Positions 1 through 8,548 of a DNA stretch of 64,000 bases are shown here, one piece after another. The stretch comes from Phaeobacter sp. J2-8 (lineage in GTDB: Bacteria > Pseudomonadota > Alphaproteobacteria > Rhodobacterales > Rhodobacteraceae), in the NCBI RefSeq assembly GCF_022867865.1, contig NZ_JALIEC010000007.1, positions 1-64,000 on the forward strand. Direction: 5' to 3'. The translations under genes and the position numbers were made by a program. Positions within the stretch are counted from its first letter, which is position 1; every line of letters starts with the position of its first letter. Under the pieces are notes generated by a model. The model was not told the origin of the DNA. It did no database searches and saw only the letters and a list, made by a program, of their open reading frames with translations.

Positions 1-241
1 CCGCTGGAGGATCAGGACGAAGACGATCTGGTCTGGATTTCGCGAACCTTTCCTGAGCGAAACCAATCCCTTTGAGGCCTTGATCGTGCATGGGCACACC
101 GCGCTTGACGCGCCAATGTTTTATGGCAACCGCGTCAATCTCGACAGTGGCGCAGGATATGGTTGACCGCTGTCGGTCGGGGTGTTTGAAGCGGGCAAGG
201 TCTATTCACTGACCGAATTCGGGCCGGTCGCTTTTGTCCTG
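1..241 (+). pseudogene. C-terminal part of a metallophosphatase (Ser/Thr protein phosphatase-like), broken
   Basis: The left edge encodes the end of a calcineurin-type phosphoesterase. The conserved VHGHT metal-binding motif lies at 86-100, and the typical YGNRxNLDSGAG segment at 122-160. The frame that opens the window switches at about 38-40 (one extra T in a T run) into the frame of the VHGHT motif. That frame then meets TGA at 164-166, exactly between Gly-Tyr-Gly and a following segment that still looks like the family's C-terminus. Both lesions may be sequence errors. The true stop cannot be placed; a stop in a third frame near 239-241 is one option. The 5' part lies outside the window. 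Confidence 0.5.
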
Positions 242-287
242 AATGCGCGGCGGCCTTCGGGCCGCCGAAGCCGCTGCGCGCCGCGTC

Positions 288-1414
288 TTAGCTGTGATCA
301 ATCACCGCAAGATGCTGCACCAACTGGGCGATTTCGCCCATCCATCTTTGGCGAAGCTTCGGTTCCGACGGCGCGGCTTGCACACCGGGCGAGAAGTCTC
401 CGGCCAGCGCAGTTTCAACGGCCAAGGCCACCGGAACCGACACCAACCGCGCCATCGCACTGCCGCGCGCATCGCCCCAGGCATCCATCACATGGGTCTT
501 GTGCCAGACCACGCCGCTGCTGTCCGAGGCTGACAGCGACACACACATCACCACCCGGTCCGGTTCGCCGTCGCCATAGGCGTTTTCCCCCCAGAACACG
601 TCCGACATTTCACGCAGGCGCAGATCGCTGGCGGTTTCGACCTCGGCAAACACGTCTTTCCACGCCTCCGCCCAGCCGTTCAACCGCAGGGTGCCCCGCA
701 CAAAGGTTTCGATGCGCCAGGTCGGATCAAAGCGATATTCCTCGACAAAGGGCAGGCTGTCGCGGTTTGGATAGACCTCAAAGCTTTCCGGCGCCGGCAG
801 CGGCGCGGTGTAATGGCCAAGCGCGTCCAGGGCCGTTCCGCCACAAAAGGCATGAAGTTTCGAATGGATTTCGACGGGCTTTTCAGCGCCTTCAACACCC
901 CCAGCGGCGACCAGGAAAATTTGTATTTGAACGGGTTTGGGTGTTTCGGCACGCCGCCGCAATAGGACAGGAAATTCAATGCGTTGGATGCATCGCATCT
1001 TGGGCTGGACCGATAATCCGCCACCAGCGCATGCGCCATCAGATGATCAATCCCCGGGTCGAGACCAACCTCGTTCACCAGACTGACGCCTTTGATCTGG
1101 GCCTTGGCATGCAGGGCGCGCATTTCGGGGCTGATATAGCTGGACGACACAAAATCCGCCGATTTGACAATCGCCAATTCCGCCAGACGGACATGCCAGT
1201 CAGCAGGCAACATCGAAACCACAACATCCTTTGGCTGCAACTCTGCAGCCAGCGCATCAATGTCGAACACCTTGATCCGATTGGTCAGATCCCCCACGGC
1301 ATCCCGCGCCTTGTCCAGCGTCCGGTTCCACACCGTGACCTCATGGCCGGCCTCGATCAACCGCCGCAGGCCGGGAACCGCAGAAAGCCCGGTGCCGCAC
1401 CAATGGATTGTCAT
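288..1414 (-). CDS. Saccharopine dehydrogenase family protein (LYS9-like), frameshifted as read
   Basis: Second gene of a saccharopine pair; it starts 4 nt after the LYS1-type gene. The family interconverts saccharopine with glutamate and aminoadipate semialdehyde. The N-terminus IHWCGTGLSAVPGLRRLI is a dinucleotide-binding start. The reading frame breaks near 826-829: upstream reads ...ERPW, and the continuation DALGHYTAPLPAPE lies in another frame. One missing G in a GGG run would restore about 375 aa, the usual length. The downstream half runs to TAA at 288-290 and is well conserved in character (EVYPNRDSLPFVEEY). The start at 1414 is chosen from the family N-terminus. The break is more likely a sequence error than decay, because both halves keep conserved motifs and normal codon use. 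Confidence 0.8.
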
Positions 1415-1418
1415 ATGT

Positions 1419-2474
1419 TCATACCCCGCTGATATGTCGGTCGAATTCTGCCTTGGCACGCCCCCACACACCAGAAGATATGTCACCCAGTGTCAAAAGC
1501 GAGGGCAGGAGCTGAGCCGCATAATCCTGCGAGCTTTCGACCGGCAGCATCGAGGGCAGATTGTCGATCGCGGTCACATCCAATGGCGGCAGATCCTGCA
1601 CCCGCAGGGCGGGACTGTCCCATGTTGTGGTGCGATCATAGACCTTGATCGGGGAAAAATCACTGTCAGGATCACAGGCGATATCGCCGATGACGGTCAA
1701 TTTGCGCGGCGATGTCTTGGCCGATGCCGGTACAAACACCGGCGTGCCGGGACGCGCCAGAATGCAGTTGAAGAAGATGTCATGCTGCAACACCTCCGGG
1801 AATGGCCCGCCAGAGGCGGTTTCGGCCATGTCCCATTTGGTGACATCCACCCCCATCGCATCACAAAGATCCGCCGCCCCGGTGCCAACCCGGCCCAATG
1901 CCCCGATCACCAGCGCCGTCGGGCGCGGTTTGCCGGTAAGCGACAGAAGATCTTCCAATTCCTCGGTCAAATGCGCCGCCGAGGGATGCGTGCCGACCGG
2001 CGGGCAGATCCCGCCGTCCTGTTGCGCAGCCCAGCAGCGCAGGGCCACCGCCGCCCCGGCGAACCCGGCCCAATAGCCAAAGGCCGCCACGCGACGGCCG
2101 TCATCGTCCACCAGATATTCCAGATCATACAGCGTGCCGCCACCGGCGCGAAACCGTTTCAGCAGGATCTGACCGGCTGGCTGGCCTTTGTAGGCGTGAC
2201 CGAACATGATGTGGCGATGGTGCAGCGGCGTGCCGTCGGCGGGCAGTTCCTTGAGCCCGAAAATGATGGCGTCCTCCGGCGCATCCGGCCAGGTATTTTC
2301 CGCCGCAATGGCACATCCCGCCGCCCGATAGCCGTCAATCTCCAGCGCCCGCACAGAGCTTTGCTCGACCGTGACCGTCAGACCGGCGGCAATCAGCTCT
2401 GCCGCGCCTTCGGGCGTTAGACCAACGCGTTCTTCGTTCTGGCGCTGTTCGGCCCGGACCCAGAGATGTGTCAT
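1419..2474 (-). CDS. Saccharopine dehydrogenase (NAD+, L-lysine-forming), LYS1-like
   Basis: This 351-aa cytosolic enzyme interconverts lysine plus 2-oxoglutarate with saccharopine. The N-terminus MTHLWVRAEQRQNEERVGLT matches the LYS1 / alanine-dehydrogenase-like fold, and a GALGRVGTGA nucleotide-binding loop follows in the second half. A purine-rich ribosome site (AAGGGGG) precedes the ATG at 2474, so the longer upstream reading was rejected. It sits between a histidine phosphatase gene (10 nt gap) and the LYS9-like gene (4 nt gap), forming one leftward operon. Together the pair would link lysine to aminoadipate semialdehyde, in either lysine turnover or synthesis; the direction cannot be told from sequence. 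Confidence 0.9.
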   Translation of the reverse strand: MTHLWVRAEQRQNEERVGLTPEGAAELIAAGLTVTVEQSSVRALEIDGYRAAGCAIAAENTWPDAPEDAIIFGLKELPADGTPLHHRHIMFGHAYKGQPAGQILLKRFRAGGGTLYDLEYLVDDDGRRVAAFGYWAGFAGAAVALRCWAAQQDGGICPPVGTHPSAAHLTEELEDLLSLTGKPRPTALVIGALGRVGTGAADLCDAMGVDVTKWDMAETASGGPFPEVLQHDIFFNCILARPGTPVFVPASAKTSPRKLTVIGDIACDPDSDFSPIKVYDRTTTWDSPALRVQDLPPLDVTAIDNLPSMLPVESSQDYAAQLLPSLLTLGDISSGVWGRAKAEFDRHISGV

Positions 2475-2484
2475 GACGCCCCCT

Positions 2485-3135
2485 TTAGATAAATGTGCGC
2501 GCATGGGCCCGGTCGGGCGCTGCGAGATGCGGTATCGCGTTATAGCCCACAAGCATCATATGACCATGCAGATATTCGATTTCCGTCACCGACGAATTAC
2601 GCAGCTGAAACATCAACCGGGTCATTTCCGGGATGTCCAACGCAAGAACGTGACGCAGCACCATGGCAATCAACCCACCCGACGTCACCACAAGCGCCCG
2701 CCCGCCACCGGACAGGATGTCGTCGATGGCACCCTTGGCGCGCTCCTCAAAGGCACCAAACATTTCCGGTGCGTCGCCAATCGCATCGTCACGCCAATAT
2801 TGCATCAACTGCGGAATATGGCGGGTGAATTCCTCGGGGCTTTGTGGGGCCGGCAGATCCAGATCGGCCTCGGCCACACGCGCCAGAGAGAAATAATCGA
2901 ATTCATTGAGCCGCGCGTCGATCTCCGGCGTGGCATGGCCCATGCCAAGCGCCGTGGCGCGGTGGCGTGCCATGTCACCCGCCCAGACATGATCGAAATG
3001 CGCGTCATGTTGCGCCAGGTAATGCCCCAGCCACTCTGCCTGTTGCGCACCAAGAGGTGACAGGCGGTCATAATCTGTGGCGTTTTTGGCGTGGGTATTG
3101 GCCTGACCGTGGCGGACAAGGGTGATATGGGTCAT
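2485..3135 (-). CDS. Histidine phosphatase family protein
   Basis: A 216-aa protein of the phosphoglycerate-mutase-like superfamily. The LVRHGQA motif at residues 6-12 carries the phospho-accepting His (residue 8). The second catalytic region lies near the C-terminal VVTSGGLIAMVLRHVL. The substrate is not predictable from sequence. It is the first gene of the leftward operon with the saccharopine dehydrogenases, 10 nt before LYS1. The start at 3135 is set by the family N-terminus MTHITLVRHG and a preceding AGGCCAGAAG. Confidence 0.85.
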   Translation of the reverse strand: MTHITLVRHGQANTHAKNATDYDRLSPLGAQQAEWLGHYLAQHDAHFDHVWAGDMARHRATALGMGHATPEIDARLNEFDYFSLARVAEADLDLPAPQSPEEFTRHIPQLMQYWRDDAIGDAPEMFGAFEERAKGAIDDILSGGGRALVVTSGGLIAMVLRHVLALDIPEMTRLMFQLRNSSVTEIEYLHGHMMLVGYNAIPHLAAPDRAHARTFI

Positions 3136-3407
3136 CTTCTGGCCTTTCACTATTTGCACGTCCCCTAACCGGCCCGGCCCCCGGTGAAAAGTGCGACGCC
3201 CCCACACGCCAAGGATTTTTCCGAAGTGACGGCAGCGGGCCGCACTCTGGCCGCACTTTGGCCGCAGCCCGGCAGAAATGCGGGCGATAAGGGGCGCATG
3301 TCCGCTATCGGAAACCCGCAGGCCGCAATTTCGTCGACAGATGTCGGGATTGACCCTGCCCTATGCTCGGTTCCATGCTGTAAATCAGAAGGACAGGAGG
3401 AATTTGC

Positions 3408-6176
3408 ATGTCCGACACGATCCGTTTCATACTGGATGGCCAGGAAGTCACGGCACAGCCCGGCGACACCATCTGGGAGGTGGCCAATGGCCGGGGTCTG
3501 GTGATCCCGCATTTGTGTCACAAACCAGCGCCCGGATACCGCCCGGACGGCAATTGCCGTGCCTGTATGGTCGAAATCGAAGGCGAACGCACATTGGCGG
3601 CCTCCTGCATCCGCGAACCCGCCGAAGGCATGAAAGTCACCACCAATTCGGCCCGCGCCACCAGCGCGCGTAAAATGGTGGTTGAAATGCTGCTGGCCGA
3701 CCAGCCAGAGCGCGACACCAGCCATGACCGCTCCAGCCACCTGTGGGATATGGCCGATCTGAACGGCCTGTCGCAAAGCCGCCTGCCAAAGCTTGAGGAT
3801 GAGCGCGTCCCACTTTTGGACAGCAGCCATGTGGCGATGTCGGTCAATCTGGACGCCTGTATTCAATGTGGTCTGTGTGTTCGCGCCTGCCGCGAGGTTC
3901 AGGTCAACGATGTGATCGGCATGGGCGGGCGTGGGCATGATGCCTATCCGGTTTTTGATTTCGATGATCCGATGGGCGACAGCACCTGTGTCGCCTGTGG
4001 TGAATGTGTGCAGGCCTGTCCGACCGGCGCATTGATGCCCGCCACGGTGACAGACGCGGCCCAATCCGGCGACAGTGCCGATTTCGACAGCGAAGTGGCC
4101 AGCATCTGCCCGTTTTGCGGTGTCGGCTGTCAGCTGTCGCTGAAGGTCAAGGACGGGCGCATCAAACATGTCGAAGGGCTGAACGGTCCGGCAAACGAAG
4201 GGCGGCTCTGTGTCAAAGGCCGGTTCGGCTTTGACTACATCCACCACCCGCATCGGCTGACCAAGCCGTTGATCCGGCGCGACGATGCCCCGGCCAAGGG
4301 GCTGAACGTCGATCCCGGCAATCTGTTGACGCATTTCCGCGAGGCAACCTGGGACGAGGCGCTGGACGCCGCGGCAGGCGGCCTGAAGGGTCGCGGCCGC
4401 GAGGTGGCCGGCTTTGGCAGCGCCAAATGCACCAACGAAGAGGCCTATCTTTTCCAGAAATTCATCCGACAGGGATTTGGCCACAACAACGTCGATCACT
4501 GCACGCGGCTGTGCCACGCATCATCAGTGGCGGCCTTGATGGAAAATGTCGGGTCCGGCGCGGTGACCGCAACCTTTAACGAGATCGAGAATGCCGATGT
4601 GGCGATTGTGATCGGGGCCAATCCAATCGAAAACCACCCGGTCGCCGCGACCTTTTTCAAGCAATTCACCAAACGCGGCGGCAAATTGATCGTGATGGAC
4701 CCGCGCGGCGTCGGGTTGGCGCGGTTTGCCAGCCACCGGCTGCAATTCCGCCCCGGCACGGATGTGTCGATGTTAAACGCCATCATGCATGTGATTGTCG
4801 AAGAAGAGCTTTTCGACCAGCAATATATCGCGGCGTTTACCGAAAACTGGGAGGCCGAGAAGGCGCATCTGAAACAATTTCCGCCCGAAAAGATGGCCGA
4901 GATCTGCGGCGTCGAGGCCGATGTCCTGCGTGATGTGGCGCGCACCTTTGCCAGCGCCAAGGCCGGGATGATTTTCTGGGGCATGGGCATTTCGCAACAT
5001 ATCCACGGCACCGACAATTCCCGCTGTCTGATCTCGCTCGCGCTGATGTGTGGCCATATCGGGCGTCCCGGCACCGGCCTGCACCCGTTGCGCGGCCAGA
5101 ACAATGTTCAGGGTGCCAGTGACGCCGGCATGATCCCGATGTTCCTGCCGGATTATCAAAGCGTCAAAGAAGATGGCGTCAGATCCGCCTTTACCGAGGT
5201 TTGGGGCAGCGAAGATTTCAGCGCCGAACCGGGGCTGACCGTGGTGGAAATCATGGATGCGATCCATGATGGCCAGATCAAGGCGATGTATATTCTGGGC
5301 GAAAACCCGGCCATGTCCGACCCGGATGTGGACCATGCCCGCGATGCGCTGGCCAAGCTGGATCATCTGGTGGTTCAGGATATTTTTCTGACCGAAACGG
5401 CGAATTACGCGGATGTCATCCTGCCGGCATCGGCCTTTTATGAAAAATCCGGCACGGTCACGAATACCAACCGACAGGTTCAGATCGGCCGCCCCGCTGT
5501 GCCACCGCCGGGCGAGGCACGCGCCGATTGGAAGATCACCATTGATCTGGCGAACCGCTGTGGCTTGAACTGGAGTTATGACAGCCCGCGCGACGTGTTC
5601 AACGAGATGAAGCTGAACATGCCCTCGCTGGCCAATATCACATGGGACCGGCTGGAAGCCGAAGGCGCGGTCACCTATCCTTCGCTGGACGCGACCGATC
5701 CCGGGCAGGCGATTGTGTTTGGCAATGGTTTCCCCCGCCCCGAGGGCCGCGCGAAATTCACCCCTGCCAGCATTATTCCGCCCGACGATGTGCCGGATGC
5801 GGAATTCCCGATGATCCTGACCACCGGACGGCAGTTGGAACATTGGCACACCGGGTCAATGACCCGACGCGCCAGCGTGTTGGACGCGGTCGAGCCAGAG
5901 GCCAATTGTTCGCTGCACCCCGCGACCCTTCGCAAGCTGGGGGTCGCGCCGGGCGGCATGGTGCAATTGACCACCAAACGCGGCACGCTTTCCGTGATGG
6001 CACGTGCCGACCGCGCGGTATCCCCCGACATGGTGTTCCTGCCATTTGCCTATGTCGAAGCGGCCGCAAACATCCTGACCAATTCGGCACTGGATCCATA
6101 TGGCAAGATCCCGGAATTCAAATTCTCGGCGGTCCGGGTCGAAAAGGCCGACAATCCCATGGCGATCGCAGAATAA
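3408..6176 (+). CDS. fdhF: Formate dehydrogenase subunit alpha (molybdenum, Cys-type)
   Basis: A 922-aa cytoplasmic molybdopterin oxidoreductase that oxidises formate to CO2. Domains in order: N-terminal [2Fe-2S] ferredoxin (Cys37, 50, 53, 67), NADH-dehydrogenase-G-like linker, two [4Fe-4S] clusters (Cys151/154/157/161 and 194/197/200/204), a further cluster at the Mo domain entry (Cys234/237/241/268), the catalytic domain and a C-terminal Mo-cofactor-binding domain. The active-site segment DHCTRLCHASS places Cys369 where E. coli FdhF has selenocysteine, followed by His370. AGGAGGAATTTGC precedes the ATG. No beta, gamma, delta or FdhD partner lies next to it, so electron transfer partners must be elsewhere. 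Confidence 0.9.
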   Translation: MSDTIRFILDGQEVTAQPGDTIWEVANGRGLVIPHLCHKPAPGYRPDGNCRACMVEIEGERTLAASCIREPAEGMKVTTNSARATSARKMVVEMLLADQPERDTSHDRSSHLWDMADLNGLSQSRLPKLEDERVPLLDSSHVAMSVNLDACIQCGLCVRACREVQVNDVIGMGGRGHDAYPVFDFDDPMGDSTCVACGECVQACPTGALMPATVTDAAQSGDSADFDSEVASICPFCGVGCQLSLKVKDGRIKHVEGLNGPANEGRLCVKGRFGFDYIHHPHRLTKPLIRRDDAPAKGLNVDPGNLLTHFREATWDEALDAAAGGLKGRGREVAGFGSAKCTNEEAYLFQKFIRQGFGHNNVDHCTRLCHASSVAALMENVGSGAVTATFNEIENADVAIVIGANPIENHPVAATFFKQFTKRGGKLIVMDPRGVGLARFASHRLQFRPGTDVSMLNAIMHVIVEEELFDQQYIAAFTENWEAEKAHLKQFPPEKMAEICGVEADVLRDVARTFASAKAGMIFWGMGISQHIHGTDNSRCLISLALMCGHIGRPGTGLHPLRGQNNVQGASDAGMIPMFLPDYQSVKEDGVRSAFTEVWGSEDFSAEPGLTVVEIMDAIHDGQIKAMYILGENPAMSDPDVDHARDALAKLDHLVVQDIFLTETANYADVILPASAFYEKSGTVTNTNRQVQIGRPAVPPPGEARADWKITIDLANRCGLNWSYDSPRDVFNEMKLNMPSLANITWDRLEAEGAVTYPSLDATDPGQAIVFGNGFPRPEGRAKFTPASIIPPDDVPDAEFPMILTTGRQLEHWHTGSMTRRASVLDAVEPEANCSLHPATLRKLGVAPGGMVQLTTKRGTLSVMARADRAVSPDMVFLPFAYVEAAANILTNSALDPYGKIPEFKFSAVRVEKADNPMAIAE

Positions 6177-6405
6177 TGCGGCCCCCCTGGATCGCGGATA
6201 TCCGGCAGCGCGCCACCGCGATCCAGCAAACGCAGAAAGCGGCTGGAAATTTTAACCAGCTATTTATGAACGGTTTCAAGCCCAATTGGCCTTGGATCAC
6301 TGCGCTTGGCGCCTGACCTGTCGCATTTGGTGGCATCAGCGCCAGAAGCAATCTGCAAAAACCTTACAGGCTGAAATTCCCGCATTTTCATGATAGGATC
6401 AGAGA

Positions 6406-6567
6406 ATGGATATTATCACGCTATCATTTTATGCTGTGGTTTGCGGTGTTTTGGGGCTGGCCGGACCGCGGCTTGGCGCGGCGCCAATCCGGCTTTTGAT
6501 TGGGGGTCTCGTCGGCGTGTTGGCGGCAACAATATTGCCGTTTGTGCATGTCCTGATTGGGTATTAA
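6406..6567 (+). CDS. Small 53-aa membrane protein, unknown
   Basis: A short gene of 53 codons with AGGA seven bases upstream of ATG. The product has two hydrophobic stretches, about residues 4-20 and 28-52, split by a PRLGAAPIR loop, so it is probably a two-span inner-membrane protein. G/C-rich third positions fit real coding. It lies about 230 nt after fdhF on the same strand and converges with the histidine kinase gene (stop codons 38 nt apart). No function can be assigned. Confidence 0.6.
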   Translation: MDIITLSFYAVVCGVLGLAGPRLGAAPIRLLIGGLVGVLAATILPFVHVLIGY

Positions 6568-6605
6568 GGCGCTTCACCGGCCAAATTTCCGGCAACAGTC
6601 CCACC

Positions 6606-7874
6606 TTAGGCGGTGCGCAAACCAGAACTCCGTAGTGGTTGACGCTGTTCCGTTGCGGGCCAGTCATCAATCTTCCTGCGACCGGAATACTGCGCAGGCG
6701 CCGGGTCTTCCGAGGCCAAGGGATCCGGCCCAACCAAAGCTTTCAAAGGCAGATCCAACGCATAAGACAGCCCGTTGGGCGTAAAATCAACCTCCGCCCT
6801 GCCATCCAACCGGCGCGGCACCGCGATGTTCAAGACCCGAGAGCCAAACCCCACCGGGCCGCTGGAAAAGAGTTCCGCCGCTTCGTTTTCCGCACGGCGT
6901 GACGCACAGAGCGTTTCGGTCCAACAGATCTGAAACCTGTCCACCGCATCAGGCCAGCCGCGATATTTGGCCCAACTCAGCTCGACCTTGCCCTCTTCAT
7001 CGCGCAATGCGCCATGTTTGATCGCATTGGTCGCCAATTCATTCAAAACCAACCCGATCTGGCGGGCCGCCAATTCCGACACCGGTTGCTCATCCCCAAT
7101 CAGGGTGATCCGGTCGGGGTATGCCGCGCGGTACGCGGCCAGCTGGTTTTCGGCCAATCCACGCATCGTGCCCGACAGCGTGGCACCGGGTTGGATCAAC
7201 GCGTCCGATGCTTCGACCATCGCACTTATCCGGGTTTGAAACTGCTTCAGAAACTCTTCGGTTCCTTCGGTCTGATTGGCGGTCTGGCGGGCCAATGCAT
7301 CGGTCAGGCACCGCAGATTTCGGCCGCGATTCGCGGCCTCCCACAGGGTGATATGCAACTCTTCGTTGGTGCGCTCCAACGCGCGAGTGCGCGCAGCGAC
7401 CTGATCCTCAAGCTCTCTGCGAATCCGGCGCAATTCATCCAGGGTTTCTTCATGCGCGGCAATTTCGTCGCGCAAATCACCGTTAACAGCGCGCAGTTCC
7501 GACGGCGACGGCAGGGCAATCACCTTTGGGATCATCGGGAACAACATCACGGCGGTCAGCATCGACACCACCCCGGTTGCCAACTTTATCACGCCCTGAA
7601 CGGCATAAGCCGGAATCCACAGGGTAAAGATCGCCACCAGATGCGTCAGCCCGCACAGCAGAATAAAAGTGGCAAAAAGATAGGCGACCCCGCGATTTTC
7701 GATCTCTGGTCTGGCGCGGACAACCCGGAAAATTGCGAATGGAATCATCGCATAAGCGACAAAAATCAGAAAATCGGACCCAGCAAACAATGCAATCAAC
7801 CAAGGCTGCCACATCAGGCACATACCATGCGCCATGTAACCGAGTTCTTCAAAAAATGTGATAAGAGGCTGCAA
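6606..7874 (-). CDS. HWE-family sensor histidine kinase with ethylene-receptor-like membrane domain
   Basis: 422 aa. Residues about 24-118 form three membrane helices resembling the copper/ethylene-binding domain of plant ETR1: Asp34, Tyr41, Ile44-Pro45, Cys74 and His78 occur with the same spacing as ETR1 Asp25, Tyr32, Ile35-Pro36, Cys65 and His69. A coiled coil (about 125-175) leads to an HWE kinase: N-box LNELATNAIKHGAL (277-290), W318-x-E320, and a late glycine box VGFGSRV. The H-box reads E-A-A-N-R-G-R-N, with Asn182 where the phospho-acceptor His is expected. The start is TTG at 7874, preceded by TAGGAGAC; an ATG 13 codons in is less well placed. The ligand and output partner are unknown; no response regulator is adjacent. 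Confidence 0.82.
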   Translation of the reverse strand: MQPLITFFEELGYMAHGMCLMWQPWLIALFAGSDFLIFVAYAMIPFAIFRVVRARPEIENRGVAYLFATFILLCGLTHLVAIFTLWIPAYAVQGVIKLATGVVSMLTAVMLFPMIPKVIALPSPSELRAVNGDLRDEIAAHEETLDELRRIRRELEDQVAARTRALERTNEELHITLWEAANRGRNLRCLTDALARQTANQTEGTEEFLKQFQTRISAMVEASDALIQPGATLSGTMRGLAENQLAAYRAAYPDRITLIGDEQPVSELAARQIGLVLNELATNAIKHGALRDEEGKVELSWAKYRGWPDAVDRFQICWTETLCASRRAENEAAELFSSGPVGFGSRVLNIAVPRRLDGRAEVDFTPNGLSYALDLPLKALVGPDPLASEDPAPAQYSGRRKIDDWPATEQRQPLRSSGLRTA

Positions 7875-8548
7875 AAAAGTCTCCTAGGCAATAAATACAG
7901 GCTTATATCGCCATCAAACCTCTAAATGTTTGATAACCCCACCATGGGTCAAGGCGTTTTTGGCCCAAATCAATTCATAAGATTTGGGGAAATTTCGAAA
8001 AAATTCTTTCTCCGGCAATTGTTGGACCTAAAGGAATCTCAACGCAATGGCGTTTCGACCCACCTAACAGTTTTTACACCTTCCCGGTCAAACGGCTGAA
8101 AACCGCGCAGAGGGCGTACTCTGGCCCATATAGACGCCAATTCGCGTCAGAGCAAATATTGCCGGGCCGTCCAGATTTGCACCCCCCCCCCGACCCCAAG
8201 CAAAGGTTGCTTACCATTTGGTAGGATTTATGGATAAACTAGGGCCCAACTTGATTAACTCAATAATATCAGACGCGGAGCTGTTCTGTAGGGAACCGAG
8301 CCTAAATCCCGCGCGGGGAGAGACTTTCAGCTTTTGATTGTGAAATACATGCACAAATCTCCGCTCCATTTAAATCTCGGTAACCTTAACCCCCAATAAA
8401 ACCCCATAAGAAAAACCGTTCACGCCAAAGCCCACACAGGAAATTCTACGGCACAGGGCGCTGATACGCTTGTGAAGCTATGTCAGTTGCCCGTTCATGC
8501 TAACGTGGCAAAACATAAATCCGTCCACGACGACATGGGAGGACCCAA
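7875..8548. other. Intergenic region, AT-rich, no gene seen
   Basis: 674 bp between divergent genes, clearly richer in A/T than its neighbours. It must hold the promoters of the sensor kinase and of the caspase-like protein. It includes a run of ten C at 8182-8191. I see no ORF with a ribosome site and no convincing RNA gene. Confidence 0.5.

Noticed and set aside
182-1432. A 416-codon open frame on the plus strand opposite the LYS9-like gene
   Set aside because: Only its first about 20 codons match the phosphatase C-terminus. The rest is Arg/Pro-rich antisense of a real gene.
4773-5849. A 358-codon open frame antisense to the formate dehydrogenase gene
   Set aside because: Shadow frame with His/Gly/Arg-biased composition and no recognisable fold.
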